The notes: generated by a model from the letters alone, not told the origin. Positions 8,234 to 17,071 are shown, counted from the stretch's first letter. The stretch is 64,000 bases of DNA from an uncultured Prevotellaceae bacterium (GCA_900318645.1 ONLH01000004.1:1-64000); one strand, 5' to 3'. A program made the numbers and translations.

Positions 8234-10117
8234 ATGATGAAGTCTTTACTCGTTACTGTGGCAGCACTCACGGTGTTGAGTGCGTCAGCCCAATTGAAGA
8301 ATGCTAATGCTGGTGTGCTGCGGCAGGATCAGTTCGTGTCCAAAACCCGTTCTCAGGCGTTGAAGCAGGAAATGCACCAGGCTTCAGAAGCCGAGTTATT
8401 CCAAAAAGCTCCGAAGAAAGAGGACGGCAGTATTTCATTTCGCTACGTGCGTCCTGCTGGCGCTTTCTCGGGCTCTATCGTGCTCGAACATGATGCTTAT
8501 GGCTATGAGTTCTTGGCTCCATACATCATGTTGAAGCCTTATGTCCCTTATACTTTCAAATCAGTAACTGAGGGTCTTGACAATTCTTACAGCCTGGTTT
8601 GGGGCTATCAGCTTTGGGTGACTAACCAGGATGGTGAATGGGAACAGCAATGGTTTTATGAAATTGGGCCAGAGAATCTTGATGTCAAGTATGGATGTGA
8701 GCTCGATGAAGTTCCTATCCTGTATGTTGCCAAAGGCGATGAAGAGGTGGCATCCTATCAGATGGGCAACTACAAGAATAGTGTAGTCGATGACGGCGTC
8801 TCCATGACTGATGAGTTGATTCCATGTCATGTGTTTGCCACTCCCACCTATGAAGATCCATGGCAAAATGCCCCTGATTTGCTCTTGTCGAGCAAGACAT
8901 TTTGCACTAATGGCAGCCAATACATGACAAACTTCTACGATGGCGCTATTCCATGGGCAGACAACATGAGCGGTTGGTGGTTTGGTAAGAACGGTGGCCT
9001 TCCCAGTGGAGGACGTATTGATGGTATCGCTCAGGCCTTTGAGAAACCCACGTCTCCTTACGTGCTCAGGAAGGTGGTTCTTTGGACCACACATCTCTCG
9101 GTTGACGCTCCTGTTGATTTGACTTGTAAGGTGTATCGTCTCTCAGACGGTATTCCTGCTTATGATCCTGCAGTATATGTTACTCTTCCCGAGGAGCCCG
9201 GTGAACTCCTTGCCATTGGCCATGCCACAGTGACACCCGAGACTGCCGAGGAGAATGACGGCTTTATCGTTTTCACACTCTACGGTGAGGATGATGGTCT
9301 CGAGTATGAGATTACTCCTGAGATTGATGACAATATCTTGATTGCTATTGATGGCTATAATGACGCGGACATGGAGAACCTGCGTGATTTCACGGCGATG
9401 ATCAGCAGTGATTACCATGTTGATGAAGGTTATGGCGAGTTGGCTTACCTCAAGTACGGTGCACCTGACGCCGAGGGGAATTTCAGCGGTGACTATGTGT
9501 GGGCTGGTCTGAACAACTTTTTCTCAATTGGTGAGATGAAGACAGGCCTGACCATCTTTATGGTTGCCGATTATCCCTATTTGACATTCAACCGGCCCGA
9601 CATAGAAAACGGGGAATATACCTTTGGCCGAGTGGGTGGCATGATGTACCGACAAGTCTTTGGCGGGTTCATTCTTGGCATCGAGTTCAAGGCCTGGAAG
9701 CCGAGTGCTGATGATGAATGGGAGATGACCTGCAACGGGGAAGAAATACCCGACTGGCTGGAAATTGAGCTCATCGATGGCGAGGAAGAAGGCGAGTTCA
9801 ACAACATTGTCACAGCCCAGGTGTTTGCCGAGCCGCTCCCCGAGGGTTTGTCCTATCGTGAGACGATCGTCCGGTTCTCATTCGCTGGTGCCTACATCGA
9901 CTACAAGTTCATCCAGGGTGAGAAAATTGGGCCTACACCTCCTTGTCCTTGCTCCGGTGATTATGGGTATGAGGGCGAAGTCACCATTGCCAATCTTAAC
10001 TGCATGATTGATTACATGATAGAGGGTATGTATGACGACTGTCTGGACTTGAATGTGGACGGAGAATTCACTATCGCTGACATCAACGTCCTGATTGATT
10101 ACATTTTATTATATTAG
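8234..10117 (+). CDS. Large secreted protein of unknown function with C-terminal dockerin-like pair
   Basis: A signal peptide covers about residues 1-20 (cleavage near SASAQ). The body has no family I recognise. It is a clear paralogue of the protein at 41483-43390: both share YVRPAGAF/YKRPAGAF near residue 75, a region around GWWFGKNxG, the segment GIAQAFEKPTxPYVL, SDGIPAYD/ADGIPAYD, EPGELxAxGxATVTPET, and GYGELAYxKYG. The C-terminus is a dockerin-like pair whose first loop (YGYEGEVTIANL) has lost most calcium ligands, while the second (LNVDGEFTIADI) keeps some. Two ATG codons start the frame. The GH29 gene follows 43 bp later, so the two may share a transcript. Confidence 0.75.
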   Translation: MMKSLLVTVAALTVLSASAQLKNANAGVLRQDQFVSKTRSQALKQEMHQASEAELFQKAPKKEDGSISFRYVRPAGAFSGSIVLEHDAYGYEFLAPYIMLKPYVPYTFKSVTEGLDNSYSLVWGYQLWVTNQDGEWEQQWFYEIGPENLDVKYGCELDEVPILYVAKGDEEVASYQMGNYKNSVVDDGVSMTDELIPCHVFATPTYEDPWQNAPDLLLSSKTFCTNGSQYMTNFYDGAIPWADNMSGWWFGKNGGLPSGGRIDGIAQAFEKPTSPYVLRKVVLWTTHLSVDAPVDLTCKVYRLSDGIPAYDPAVYVTLPEEPGELLAIGHATVTPETAEENDGFIVFTLYGEDDGLEYEITPEIDDNILIAIDGYNDADMENLRDFTAMISSDYHVDEGYGELAYLKYGAPDAEGNFSGDYVWAGLNNFFSIGEMKTGLTIFMVADYPYLTFNRPDIENGEYTFGRVGGMMYRQVFGGFILGIEFKAWKPSADDEWEMTCNGEEIPDWLEIELIDGEEEGEFNNIVTAQVFAEPLPEGLSYRETIVRFSFAGAYIDYKFIQGEKIGPTPPCPCSGDYGYEGEVTIANLNCMIDYMIEGMYDDCLDLNVDGEFTIADINVLIDYILLY

Positions 10118-10160
10118 TTTTTCAGGCTAATACAGAGAATCATTTTATCAGTAAATAACG

Positions 10161-11537
10161 ATGAAAAAAGTTGTCTTAACCATTTTGACCGTCTTGATGG
10201 GCTTGCCGATGTGGGCTCAGGGCGGTGACGTGTATGAGCGTTCCAAGGAGTATGAATGGCCCACCGACCCACTGGTTGTTGAAAAGCTGCATCAGTGGCA
10301 GGACCTGAAGTTCGGCGTCCTGTTCCATTGGGGAGTGTATGCCGTGCCGGGTATGGTCGAGAGTTGGGCTATCTGTGACGAGGACTGGGTGACGCGTGAC
10401 ACGACCATGACCTACCAGCAGTATAAAGACTGGTACTGGGGACTGGCCGACAAGTTCAATCCTGTCAAGTTTGACCCAGCACAGTGGGCCGAGGCTGCCA
10501 AGCAGGCTGGTATGAAGTACATGATCTTCACGACCAAGCATCACGATGGCTTTTGCATGTTTGACTCAGAGTACACCGACTACAGTATCGCCCATCATGC
10601 CTTCAAGGACAACCCCAAGCGCGACGTGCTGCGCTATGTCCTGGATGCCTTCCGCGACAAGCAGTTCATGATAGGAACCTATTTCTCCAAGCCTGATTGG
10701 CATTGTCAGGACTACTGGTGGGACGTGTATCCAACCAAGCGTGGCCGCAATGTGAACTATGATATCAAGAAGTGGCCCCACCGTTGGGAGAGCTTCAAGC
10801 GATATACCCACAACCAGATGGAGGAAATCCTCTCCAATTACGGTAAAGTGGACATCTTGTGGATGGATGGCGGCTGGGTATGCCCCGAGAACAATCAGGA
10901 CATCGACATGCCTGCAATCGCTACCATGGCACGCGGTCACCAGCCTGGCCTCATCATGGTGGACCGCACCATCCATGGCCCCTACGAGAATTATCAGACA
11001 CCTGAACGTACAATACCCGTGACTCAGCTCAATTTCCCATGGGAGAGCTGTATCCCCTTGAGTGACGATTGGGGATGGGTGCCCCGTCCTCGCTGGAAAA
11101 GCCCCGAGCGTGTTGTGAATACCCTTGTTGAGATTGTTGCCAAGGGTGGTAACCTCGTCCTGGGCGTGGGCCCCACACCCGAGGGACTCATTCAGCCCGA
11201 AGCCGTCGAGCGTCTGCAAGGCATCGGCGACTGGCTCAAGCGTAATGGCAAGGCGATTTACAACACGGTGGCTACCCCCGACTACCACGATGGCAACATG
11301 TGGTTCACCGCCTCCAAGGACGGTCGCACCATCTATGCCATCTATATGCTCAAGGAGGGCGAACAGCTGCCGGCCACCATCAGCTGGAACAAGAACCTGC
11401 CCAAGAAGGGCCAGAGCGTGAGACTCGTGAGCAACGGCAAGAAAGTCAAGAGCAAAGTGACCAACGGCACCATCGAGGTCCAGCTCCCCGCTGGCCTAAA
11501 GCAACAGTCTGTTGCCCTGGAGTACAGGGTGAAATGA
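10161..11537 (+). CDS. Alpha-L-fucosidase, GH29, exported
   Basis: A signal peptide covers about residues 1-20 (cleavage near MWAQ). The GH29 barrel is recognisable from LKFGVLFHWGVYAVPG, KYMIFTTKHHDGFCMFDSEYTDYS-type sequence near 119-142, and DILWMDGGWV, in which Asp236 is the expected nucleophile. A beta-sandwich tail covers about residues 370-458. The enzyme removes L-fucose from glycans, probably in the periplasm. It fits host mucin or plant fucoside use together with the GH2 enzyme at 44.5 kb. Its stop codon is the first TGA of the repeat element that follows. Confidence 0.92.
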   Translation: MKKVVLTILTVLMGLPMWAQGGDVYERSKEYEWPTDPLVVEKLHQWQDLKFGVLFHWGVYAVPGMVESWAICDEDWVTRDTTMTYQQYKDWYWGLADKFNPVKFDPAQWAEAAKQAGMKYMIFTTKHHDGFCMFDSEYTDYSIAHHAFKDNPKRDVLRYVLDAFRDKQFMIGTYFSKPDWHCQDYWWDVYPTKRGRNVNYDIKKWPHRWESFKRYTHNQMEEILSNYGKVDILWMDGGWVCPENNQDIDMPAIATMARGHQPGLIMVDRTIHGPYENYQTPERTIPVTQLNFPWESCIPLSDDWGWVPRPRWKSPERVVNTLVEIVAKGGNLVLGVGPTPEGLIQPEAVERLQGIGDWLKRNGKAIYNTVATPDYHDGNMWFTASKDGRTIYAIYMLKEGEQLPATISWNKNLPKKGQSVRLVSNGKKVKSKVTNGTIEVQLPAGLKQQSVALEYRVK

Positions 11538-11554
11538 TGCTCGCTGCGCTCGCA

Positions 11555-11575
11555 GATGAGTGATTAGAGATTAGT
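11555..11575 (+). repeat. 7-bp array, 3 units
   Basis: GATGAGT, GATTAGA, GATTAGT inside the composite element. Confidence 0.7.
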
Positions 11576-11578
11576 GAT

Positions 11579-11616
11579 GCATCCGCATTCAGGTCAAGCG
11601 GCCGGAATGCGGATGC
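11579..11616. repeat. GCATCCGC hairpin
   Basis: Perfect 12-bp arms GCATCCGCATTC / GAATGCGGATGC with a 14-nt loop; possible bidirectional terminator. Confidence 0.75.
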
Positions 11617-11715
11617 ATTGTGTTTATTGTCTTCCTTTTATAACTTGGCGGCTTAGTGGCTTAGCATGAGATTATGTATGCGGATGCCCCAATTAAAAAA
11701 AGGAGCGCGTAGCCC

Positions 11716-11743
11716 CTATAAACTTTAAACCCTAAACTCTAAA
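11716..11743 (+). repeat. 7-bp array, 4 units
   Basis: CTATAAA, CTTTAAA, CCCTAAA, CTCTAAA, directly before the right end of the composite element. Confidence 0.8.
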
Positions 11744-11762
11744 CTGCGAGCGCCAGCGAGCA

Positions 11763-12212
11763 TCAGTCTTCGCCTTCGGCGACTTCACACTGGCACATCT
11801 CACGGTATTCCTCCCAGTCGGGGTCTTCATCTGCCTCAAATTGTAGGGGTAGGGCAGGGAAGGGTGCCATCACCTCGTTGAACTTGCGCTGGAAAATGTG
11901 CAGCGAACGTGTGTAGAATACCCAGTTGCGTTGTCCGTCACCCGTGTAGATGCCCGTCATCACGGCCACTGGATCTCGGTCAAAACACCCGTTCAAGGCG
12001 TCGGTGACCTCTTCCATAACCTTGCTGTCGGCATAGCTTGGCAGGCCCTTGGCATCGCCCTCATAGGGCCACGTCACCTCCACGCGATAGCGGTACACAC
12101 CAGTGGCGATGACGTTATCCATAGCACGCCTTCCTGTCACCAGAATCAGGCTGCCATTGTCTCCCTCGGCTGGTGCGGTCCACCAGTCATCGCTGATTTT
12201 TAACTTTGCCAT
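11763..12212 (-). CDS. DUF695-like hypothetical protein
   Basis: A 149-residue protein without signal peptide or membrane segment. The segment MDNVIATGVYRYRVEVTWPY near residue 30 and the acidic tail with DPDWEEYREM resemble DUF695 proteins of Bacteroidota, whose function is unknown; the match is from memory and moderate. It lies 23 bp after the lipoprotein gene at 12236-12715 on the same strand, so they may be cotranscribed. Its stop codon falls in the inverted end of the composite element. Confidence 0.65.
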   Translation of the reverse strand: MAKLKISDDWWTAPAEGDNGSLILVTGRRAMDNVIATGVYRYRVEVTWPYEGDAKGLPSYADSKVMEEVTDALNGCFDRDPVAVMTGIYTGDGQRNWVFYTRSLHIFQRKFNEVMAPFPALPLQFEADEDPDWEEYREMCQCEVAEGED

Positions 12213-12235
12213 TGACGATAATGATTGCTGTCAAG

Positions 12236-12715
12236 TTAGGGATAGGTAAACTTTACTTCCTCATACTTGAGCTTGCCCTGTTGGCCCTGAGCACGCGTAG
12301 CTGATATGTAAAAGATGGCTTGAACTGTCGCTTTTGTGCCTGCCTCGGCATCATCATATTTTCCTGCCTTCAGGCTGTTTGTCATGTCTTCTTCAAGACA
12401 TTTTTTGAACTTAGTAGCAAATTCCTCATACTTCTTTACGGCTTCGGCATCGGTTTTCTCAAACTCTGATGCTTCGCCCGTAGTATAGTTGACAGATTTG
12501 TCGTAGAAGGTCTGGTTAGCATTGATCCATGTCTGGATATCTGTCAACAACTGATCGGGACCGGTGAAGGATACAGAGCCGGCCGTAATGGAGTAGGTGA
12601 CGTAGAGGGGGTATTCTTCTGGTTCGGGACTGGCATCCCAATCACATGAAGAGAATCCTGTGACTGTGAAAACCAGAGTCAAGAGTACCAATGAAATGGT
12701 CCTGAAAATCTTCAT
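12236..12715 (-). CDS. Small lipoprotein, unknown function
   Basis: A signal sequence with lipobox-like GFSSC (Cys24) predicts a lipoprotein of about 135 mature residues. The rest is polar and rich in Lys and Glu, with helical segments around residues 70-140 (DAEAVKKYEEFATKFKKCLE) and no motif I recognise. First gene of a probable two-gene unit with the DUF695-like gene. Confidence 0.7.
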   Translation of the reverse strand: MKIFRTISLVLLTLVFTVTGFSSCDWDASPEPEEYPLYVTYSITAGSVSFTGPDQLLTDIQTWINANQTFYDKSVNYTTGEASEFEKTDAEAVKKYEEFATKFKKCLEEDMTNSLKAGKYDDAEAGTKATVQAIFYISATRAQGQQGKLKYEEVKFTYP

Positions 12716-12751
12716 AAACGATGTTTCTTTGAGGATGAATTATATTTTTTG

Positions 12752-12759
12752 CAAAATTA
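12752..12759 (-). promoter_or_regulatory. -7 box (TAATTTTG on the minus strand)
   Basis: Matches TAnnTTTG, 37 bp before the lipoprotein start. A weak TTCG stands at the place of the TTTG box. Confidence 0.45.
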
Positions 12760-12896
12760 GTCATTTTTCTGCAATTACCGAAAAATTAAAGGATGATTCT
12801 TAACCATCAAATGCCGTTTATGGGGCCCTGATAAAGGCAAAAACAGGGAAAAAAGCCAAAAAACTGGCTGAAAATGGCATTTCTTGACTCAAATGA

Positions 12897-12927
12897 CTTG
12901 TTAATAACTTTTTTCTAACTATCTTTG
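12897..12927 (+). promoter_or_regulatory. Promoter of the TlpA-like gene
   Basis: CTTG at 12897-12900 (3 of 4 to TTTG), 19 bp, TATCTTTG at 12920-12927. Confidence 0.6.
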
Positions 12928-13047
12928 CAGACCCTATCAGAACGAGTCGTTTGTTCCGATTGGGGGAATGGCCTGTTTGGGTCATGGCATCGCGTCTGTT
13001 GTGTGACACCCGTGATGTCAATAAATATGAACCAATGCTAAGAAAGA

Positions 13048-13530
13048 ATGAATAAGACATTATTGGCGATAGCCACGTTGGCACTGTTGACCTTGTTCTC
13101 ATCGGCATATTATTCGGCACCTGCCGATAGCCGCATCGGTTACAAGGCTCCTTCACTTGTCCTGGGCAACAGCAATGGCTTGTCCCCGCTGCAGCAGCAT
13201 CGTGGCGAGAACGTCTTGCTCACCTTCTGGGATTCATCTGATGCCCAGTCGCGTCTCGAGAACATGCGCTATGACCGATTGGCGCGTCAGTCGGGCGCTG
13301 CCTATACCCATGTGTCAGTAAATCTGGATCGCAGTGTCAATGTATTTAACAGCATTGTCGCCCTCGATAACCTCAATCGCTCTGCACAGTTCAGCACCTC
13401 TGTTGACGTGCAGGAAGGCATCATCAAGAGTTGGCGCCTCAACGAGGGTTATCACTCGTTCCTGCTTGATGCTGACGGCACAATCATTGCCGTTGACCCT
13501 GATGAGCGAACGCTCGCTCAGGTCAAATAA
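13048..13530 (+). CDS. Thioredoxin/TlpA-fold protein without active-site cysteines
   Basis: An N-terminal signal segment covers about residues 1-20. The remainder follows the TlpA/AhpC pattern: a GYKAPSLVL start, GENVLLTFWDSS where a redox TlpA has FWxxxCxxC, and a late HSFLLDADGTIIAVDP strand-turn-strand. The position of CxxC reads WDSSDAQS and the mature protein has no cysteine, so disulphide chemistry is excluded on the sequence. Role unknown, perhaps a binding or structural periplasmic protein. AAGAAAG lies 8 bp before the start codon. Confidence 0.7.
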   Translation: MNKTLLAIATLALLTLFSSAYYSAPADSRIGYKAPSLVLGNSNGLSPLQQHRGENVLLTFWDSSDAQSRLENMRYDRLARQSGAAYTHVSVNLDRSVNVFNSIVALDNLNRSAQFSTSVDVQEGIIKSWRLNEGYHSFLLDADGTIIAVDPDERTLAQVK

Positions 13531-13578
13531 ACTCAGTTAGAATCTTATTTTCTGAAAGATACCTCAAGGTCGGTGACA

Positions 13579-14562
13579 TTAATCACTGGCCTTGTTTTTG
13601 CGTGGTCGCTTTTTAAACGTTGGGTGCAAGAGCCATCTGAACAGGGGAATTTTACTCATCCCTATTAGGATTGCCAGCGTGATAGCAGTATAGAGGACGA
13701 TAAACGGGAAGGTGCTGGGCCAGCCGTGATTCCTGACGAGAGGAATGAAAACCATACTGATGATGAACATGTGGTACATATAGTAGAACAGGCTGTCCTT
13801 GCCGATGGGGCGCAATGGCTTCCAGTCCTTAATGATATTGAACACAAACAGCGATACAGAGATGGAGCAGGTAAGGATGAGTATCTTCTCTGGCAGGTCA
13901 CTCCAGGTGTAGCGGTCAGCACCGTTCATGAAGTTCCCGCAACGGGGATAGAGAACGAAAATGATGGGTAGAAGTACCACGGCAGTAACGGCATGCAACT
14001 TGTTGTTTTTCCACCAGCGTGTGTCGAGTACTCCCTGGCGATAATAGAATCCCAGCAGGAAGAAGATGAAAAAGTTGAGTGTTCGCTGCAAAGATAAGAA
14101 CTTGCCCAGGTGGGTGAAACCACTAAAGATTGACAACGCTAGCGCTATGCCTAGGTAAAGCCAAGGCCTACGGAATAAGGATTTTGGGGTGTAGAAGAGG
14201 ATGATTCTCCAATAGATAAGACTCAGCAGGTACCATAAAACTCCGTAGGGGAATGCCTTCATCGCCTCGATGAAATCACGACCGGCATATATTACCCAAA
14301 GGCCGTTCAGCAATTGGAATATTACAAGGGTGATGGCCAGGTTGAGAATGCCTCGCCACATTTCGCGGGCAGACTGTTGCTCAGGTGATTTAGTGAAGTA
14401 ACCTGAGATGAGAATGAACAACGGCATGTGGAAAATATAAATCATTCCCATAACCGCATGGTTGACGATATTGACATTATTCATCGAAGTGATGAAGTGA
14501 CCTAACACCACCAGGATGATGAGGAAACCTTTGAGGGTATCTATTCTATTATCTCGTGCCAT
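13579..14562 (-). CDS. Acyltransferase family 3 membrane protein
   Basis: 327 residues with about ten hydrophobic segments. The start RIDTLKGFLIILVVLGHF and the segment IFHMPLFILISGYF near residue 45-55 are typical of the acyltransferase 3 family (fucose 4-O-acetylase-like, COG3936). Members move acetyl or other acyl groups onto envelope sugars across the inner membrane. It is the last gene of a tight minus-strand cluster with a GT2 and a GNAT gene, 7 bp after the GNAT gene, which fits surface polysaccharide modification; the acceptor is unknown. Confidence 0.85.
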   Translation of the reverse strand: MARDNRIDTLKGFLIILVVLGHFITSMNNVNIVNHAVMGMIYIFHMPLFILISGYFTKSPEQQSAREMWRGILNLAITLVIFQLLNGLWVIYAGRDFIEAMKAFPYGVLWYLLSLIYWRIILFYTPKSLFRRPWLYLGIALALSIFSGFTHLGKFLSLQRTLNFFIFFLLGFYYRQGVLDTRWWKNNKLHAVTAVVLLPIIFVLYPRCGNFMNGADRYTWSDLPEKILILTCSISVSLFVFNIIKDWKPLRPIGKDSLFYYMYHMFIISMVFIPLVRNHGWPSTFPFIVLYTAITLAILIGMSKIPLFRWLLHPTFKKRPRKNKASD

Positions 14563-14569
14563 TGGTTTC

Positions 14570-15100
14570 TTAAAGAATCATTTGCAATAAGGCAACATCA
14601 CGGTAGGTGTTGCCGCGTTTTACCCAGGACTGAAGCACGCCGGCACGACGATAGCCAAAATCCTCAAACAGTGTGAGACACACCTCGTTGTCAAGGGCTA
14701 TAAATACATAGATTTGTCGCAGGCCCAAGTGCTCGCGAGCGTAAGCCGTGAGGCGCTCCAGTGCCTGTCGTCCCAGCCCCATTCCACGGTGTTCTGGCGC
14801 AATGAACAAGCCCAACTCGGCTCTGTTGTTCAATGGATCGAAGTTGAGAAAATCGACAGTGCCAACGGGTGTGCCGTCATCGGACAGCGTGATCATCAGG
14901 CGCAATTGGCGCTGGGCATAGATGTCACCGGTATATTGCTGCAGGTAGCTCCACAATGCCTCGCGGGAATAGGGAGCGATGGTGTCGCTCACTGCCCATA
15001 GTGCCGTGTCGTTCTCCCAAAGGTAGAGCGTGTCGAGGTCTGTGGGCTCGAGCGCTCTTAATGTCACGATATCGTTTCTCAATAATTGGCTCATAATCAT
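14570..15100 (-). CDS. GNAT N-acetyltransferase
   Basis: 176 residues of the RimJ/RimL/SpeG type: LRNDIVTLRALEPTDLDTLYLWEND at the start, the acetyl-CoA-binding HRGMGLGRQAL near residue 105, and IALDNEVCLTLFEDFGYRRAG near the end. The substrate (amine, protein N-terminus or polyamine) cannot be told. The start codon overlaps the GT2 stop as ATGA, which indicates translational coupling. Confidence 0.85.
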   Translation of the reverse strand: MIMSQLLRNDIVTLRALEPTDLDTLYLWENDTALWAVSDTIAPYSREALWSYLQQYTGDIYAQRQLRLMITLSDDGTPVGTVDFLNFDPLNNRAELGLFIAPEHRGMGLGRQALERLTAYAREHLGLRQIYVFIALDNEVCLTLFEDFGYRRAGVLQSWVKRGNTYRDVALLQMIL

Positions 15101-16218
15101 GACATTTTAGGGGAAATAACGATACCGTGGCGGTCGGCGAAGATATGGAATGCCAAGCGACTGCTGTCGCTGTGCTCGCGGATGTAATCCACCACTTGGG
15201 CACAGGTGTGACAACCGTCATCAATGAGCACATTGCAGTTGCCGTCGGCAGGGATGCTTTCGACAAAGGTGTTGATACCTGCACGCCGTGCCACCTCATC
15301 GGCATGGTCGCTGATGATGACCCATGGCCAAGCTTCAGTGACTGGTTTTCCTCCGCTGGGCAATATGCGCTTAACAAGCCGACGTGCCATTGCCAGTCCT
15401 GCACGGATGATGACGCCTAGCTTGACGATGGGATAAAAGATGAGGTTGAACCGCGGGAAATGCTTGCGGTAGAAAATGAGCATCGCGTCATAAAACACCC
15501 TGACGTAACGCATAGAATCTTTGTGGGTACTCTCGCCCTTGTAATGCACCATAGGCGTGGGGAGGAACCAGTTCTCGTAGCCCGCCTTGACGATGCGGTA
15601 ACTCAAGTCGATGTCCTCGCCGTACATGAAGAAATCCTCATCAAAACCGCCCAACTGCTGCAACACGTTTGTGCGGCACAGCATGTAGGCTCCAGACAAG
15701 ATGTCGATGCACTGGGGTTCCAGGTCGCTCAGATAACGCAGGTGATACTTGGCGAACCATGGCGAGCGCGGGAACAGTTTTGACAGGCCGAAGATTTTGC
15801 AGAACGAAACCCACGGCGTTGGGAATGAGCGTTTGCTTTCAGGAAGGAAGACACCGTTGCCGTCCATCATACGAGCACCGATGGCACCACACTTGGGGTG
15901 AGACCGCATCCATGCGATGCCTTCTTGCAGGCAGCGTGGAGTGATGATGGTGTCAGGATTGAGGATGAGCGTGAACTCGCCCCGTGCCTGCATGATTGCT
16001 TGGTTGTTAGCGCGGGCGAATCCCACGTTCTCTTGGTTTTCTATGAAGGTCACGTCTGGATGACGCTCACGTGAGAAGGCAATACTGTCGTCGCCCGACA
16101 GGTTATCTACAACAATAACCTCGCCTGCCATGCCTTGAATGGCCTGCTCCACCGAGCGCAAAGTCTGTTCCAACAAGTACTTCACGCGGTAGTTGACGAT
16201 GACAACGGTCAGTTCCAT
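15097..16218 (-). CDS. Glycosyltransferase family 2 (rhamnosyltransferase-like)
   Basis: The GT-A fold reads from TVVIVNYRVKYLLEQTLRSV, with VIVVDNLSGDDS and the NPD motif (LILNPDTII) for nucleotide-sugar and metal binding, then GGFDEDFFMYGEDIDLSYR as the acceptor/base region, as in WbbL-like enzymes. Residues about 295-373 form an extra C-terminal domain (WPWVIISDHADEVARRAG... to the end) outside the catalytic core; its role is unknown. It probably adds a sugar to a lipid-linked surface glycan at the inner membrane. Gene lies 19 bp after the pantothenate kinase gene. Confidence 0.88.
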   Translation of the reverse strand: MELTVVIVNYRVKYLLEQTLRSVEQAIQGMAGEVIVVDNLSGDDSIAFSRERHPDVTFIENQENVGFARANNQAIMQARGEFTLILNPDTIITPRCLQEGIAWMRSHPKCGAIGARMMDGNGVFLPESKRSFPTPWVSFCKIFGLSKLFPRSPWFAKYHLRYLSDLEPQCIDILSGAYMLCRTNVLQQLGGFDEDFFMYGEDIDLSYRIVKAGYENWFLPTPMVHYKGESTHKDSMRYVRVFYDAMLIFYRKHFPRFNLIFYPIVKLGVIIRAGLAMARRLVKRILPSGGKPVTEAWPWVIISDHADEVARRAGINTFVESIPADGNCNVLIDDGCHTCAQVVDYIREHSDSSRLAFHIFADRHGIVISPKMS

Positions 16219-16237
16219 TTCTTATTATAACGAGAGA

Positions 16238-17071
16238 TTAATCGTTTTCGTATTTATAACTCAGAGCAGCGCCCAGTGCCGTGCAGTAGGGGGCATACTT
16301 GGGTATATGGAAACGCACGCCATAGAGCTTTTCCATGAGCGGGAACACTTCTCGGCAGAGGCTAAGTTCGGTAAGGCCGCCAACGAGGACAAAATCCTTG
16401 AAACCGCCATTGAGCTGTGACAACACTGCTGCAGAACCGATTGTTTCCAGTACCATATGGATGATTCCGGCAGCAATGTCTTTTTGGTCGGGATTGTGCT
16501 GCAATACCTTAGCAAACAAGGATGCCGTGGCATCACCTGTCAGATTGCCTAGTTCTTTTTCACAGATGTCTCCAATCAACAGGTTGACATTCGCAGGATT
16601 ACCTTTTTCGGCAATGCTGCTGATTTCCTTTACGTCACTAGTGCCAAGCAGCAGGCGCGCCAGACCATGCAGGGTGCCGCCGCCCATACCGATGCCACCG
16701 ATGTGACTGATCTCCTCACCATCGACGCGCACCAGAGAGGTGCCTGTACCCATCGATACGACAATCATGTGATCCAATCCACTGTCAAAGCGGGCCCCTA
16801 GGCCATTAGCCATAAATTCATCCACTCTCAGAGTCGGGCACCCGAGGATGGTCGTTTTATGGTTCTTTGCTCCGATTCCCGTCAATACGACTTTTTTGAC
16901 GCTTTCCAGTGGAATGTTGTTGTCGTTAAGGTATTTGCCGAGGACATCATCGATTGCCGTTGTCGCGTCGCTGTTTTTCACCGCCATGGGCACCATGATA
17001 TGCTTGCTGTTTTCAATGCCGATAACCTTGGTGGAACTAATGCCCGCGTCTATGCCGATGATGATGCTCAT
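16238..17071 (-). CDS. coaW: Type II pantothenate kinase-like protein
   Basis: An ASKHA-fold kinase: MSIIIGIDAGISSTK at the start (phosphate 1), VLTGIGAKNH, VSMGTGTSLVRV (phosphate 2), GGIGMGGGTLHGLARLL, and FVLVGGLTELSL. This pattern is that of type II (eukaryote/staphylococcus-like) pantothenate kinase, the first step of coenzyme A synthesis. I chose Met at 17071 because the kinase motif begins there; the frame is open 14 codons further upstream (17113). It lies in the cluster with yqgE, GT2, GNAT and acyltransferase. Confidence 0.82.
   Translation of the reverse strand: MSIIIGIDAGISSTKVIGIENSKHIMVPMAVKNSDATTAIDDVLGKYLNDNNIPLESVKKVVLTGIGAKNHKTTILGCPTLRVDEFMANGLGARFDSGLDHMIVVSMGTGTSLVRVDGEEISHIGGIGMGGGTLHGLARLLLGTSDVKEISSIAEKGNPANVNLLIGDICEKELGNLTGDATASLFAKVLQHNPDQKDIAAGIIHMVLETIGSAAVLSQLNGGFKDFVLVGGLTELSLCREVFPLMEKLYGVRFHIPKYAPYCTALGAALSYKYEND

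Larger units (their letters stand above)
11535..11765. mobile_element. MITE-like composite repeat element between two convergent genes
   Basis: The ends are inverted repeats of 21-22 bp with one indel: TGATGCTCGCTGCGCTCGC at the left, and the complement of TGATGCTCGCTGGCGCTCGC at the right. Inside are a 7-bp array, a GCATCCGC hairpin, an AT-rich spacer and another 7-bp array. No ORF is present. The first TGA is the stop codon of the fucosidase gene and the last TCA is the stop of the convergent gene. Mobility is inferred from the inverted ends and the related copies at 1.7 and 4.5 kb. Confidence 0.6.
12716..13047. other. Divergent promoter region
   Basis: No gene is seen in these 332 bp. They hold a minus-strand -7 box (12752) and a plus-strand promoter (12897-12927). 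The plus-strand promoter implies a 5' leader of about 115 nt for the gene at 13048. I see no riboswitch that I can name in it. Confidence 0.6.

Noticed and set aside
12928-13047. Riboswitch in the leader of the TlpA-like gene
   Set aside because: I could not match it to any known riboswitch core or find a convincing paired structure with a terminator.
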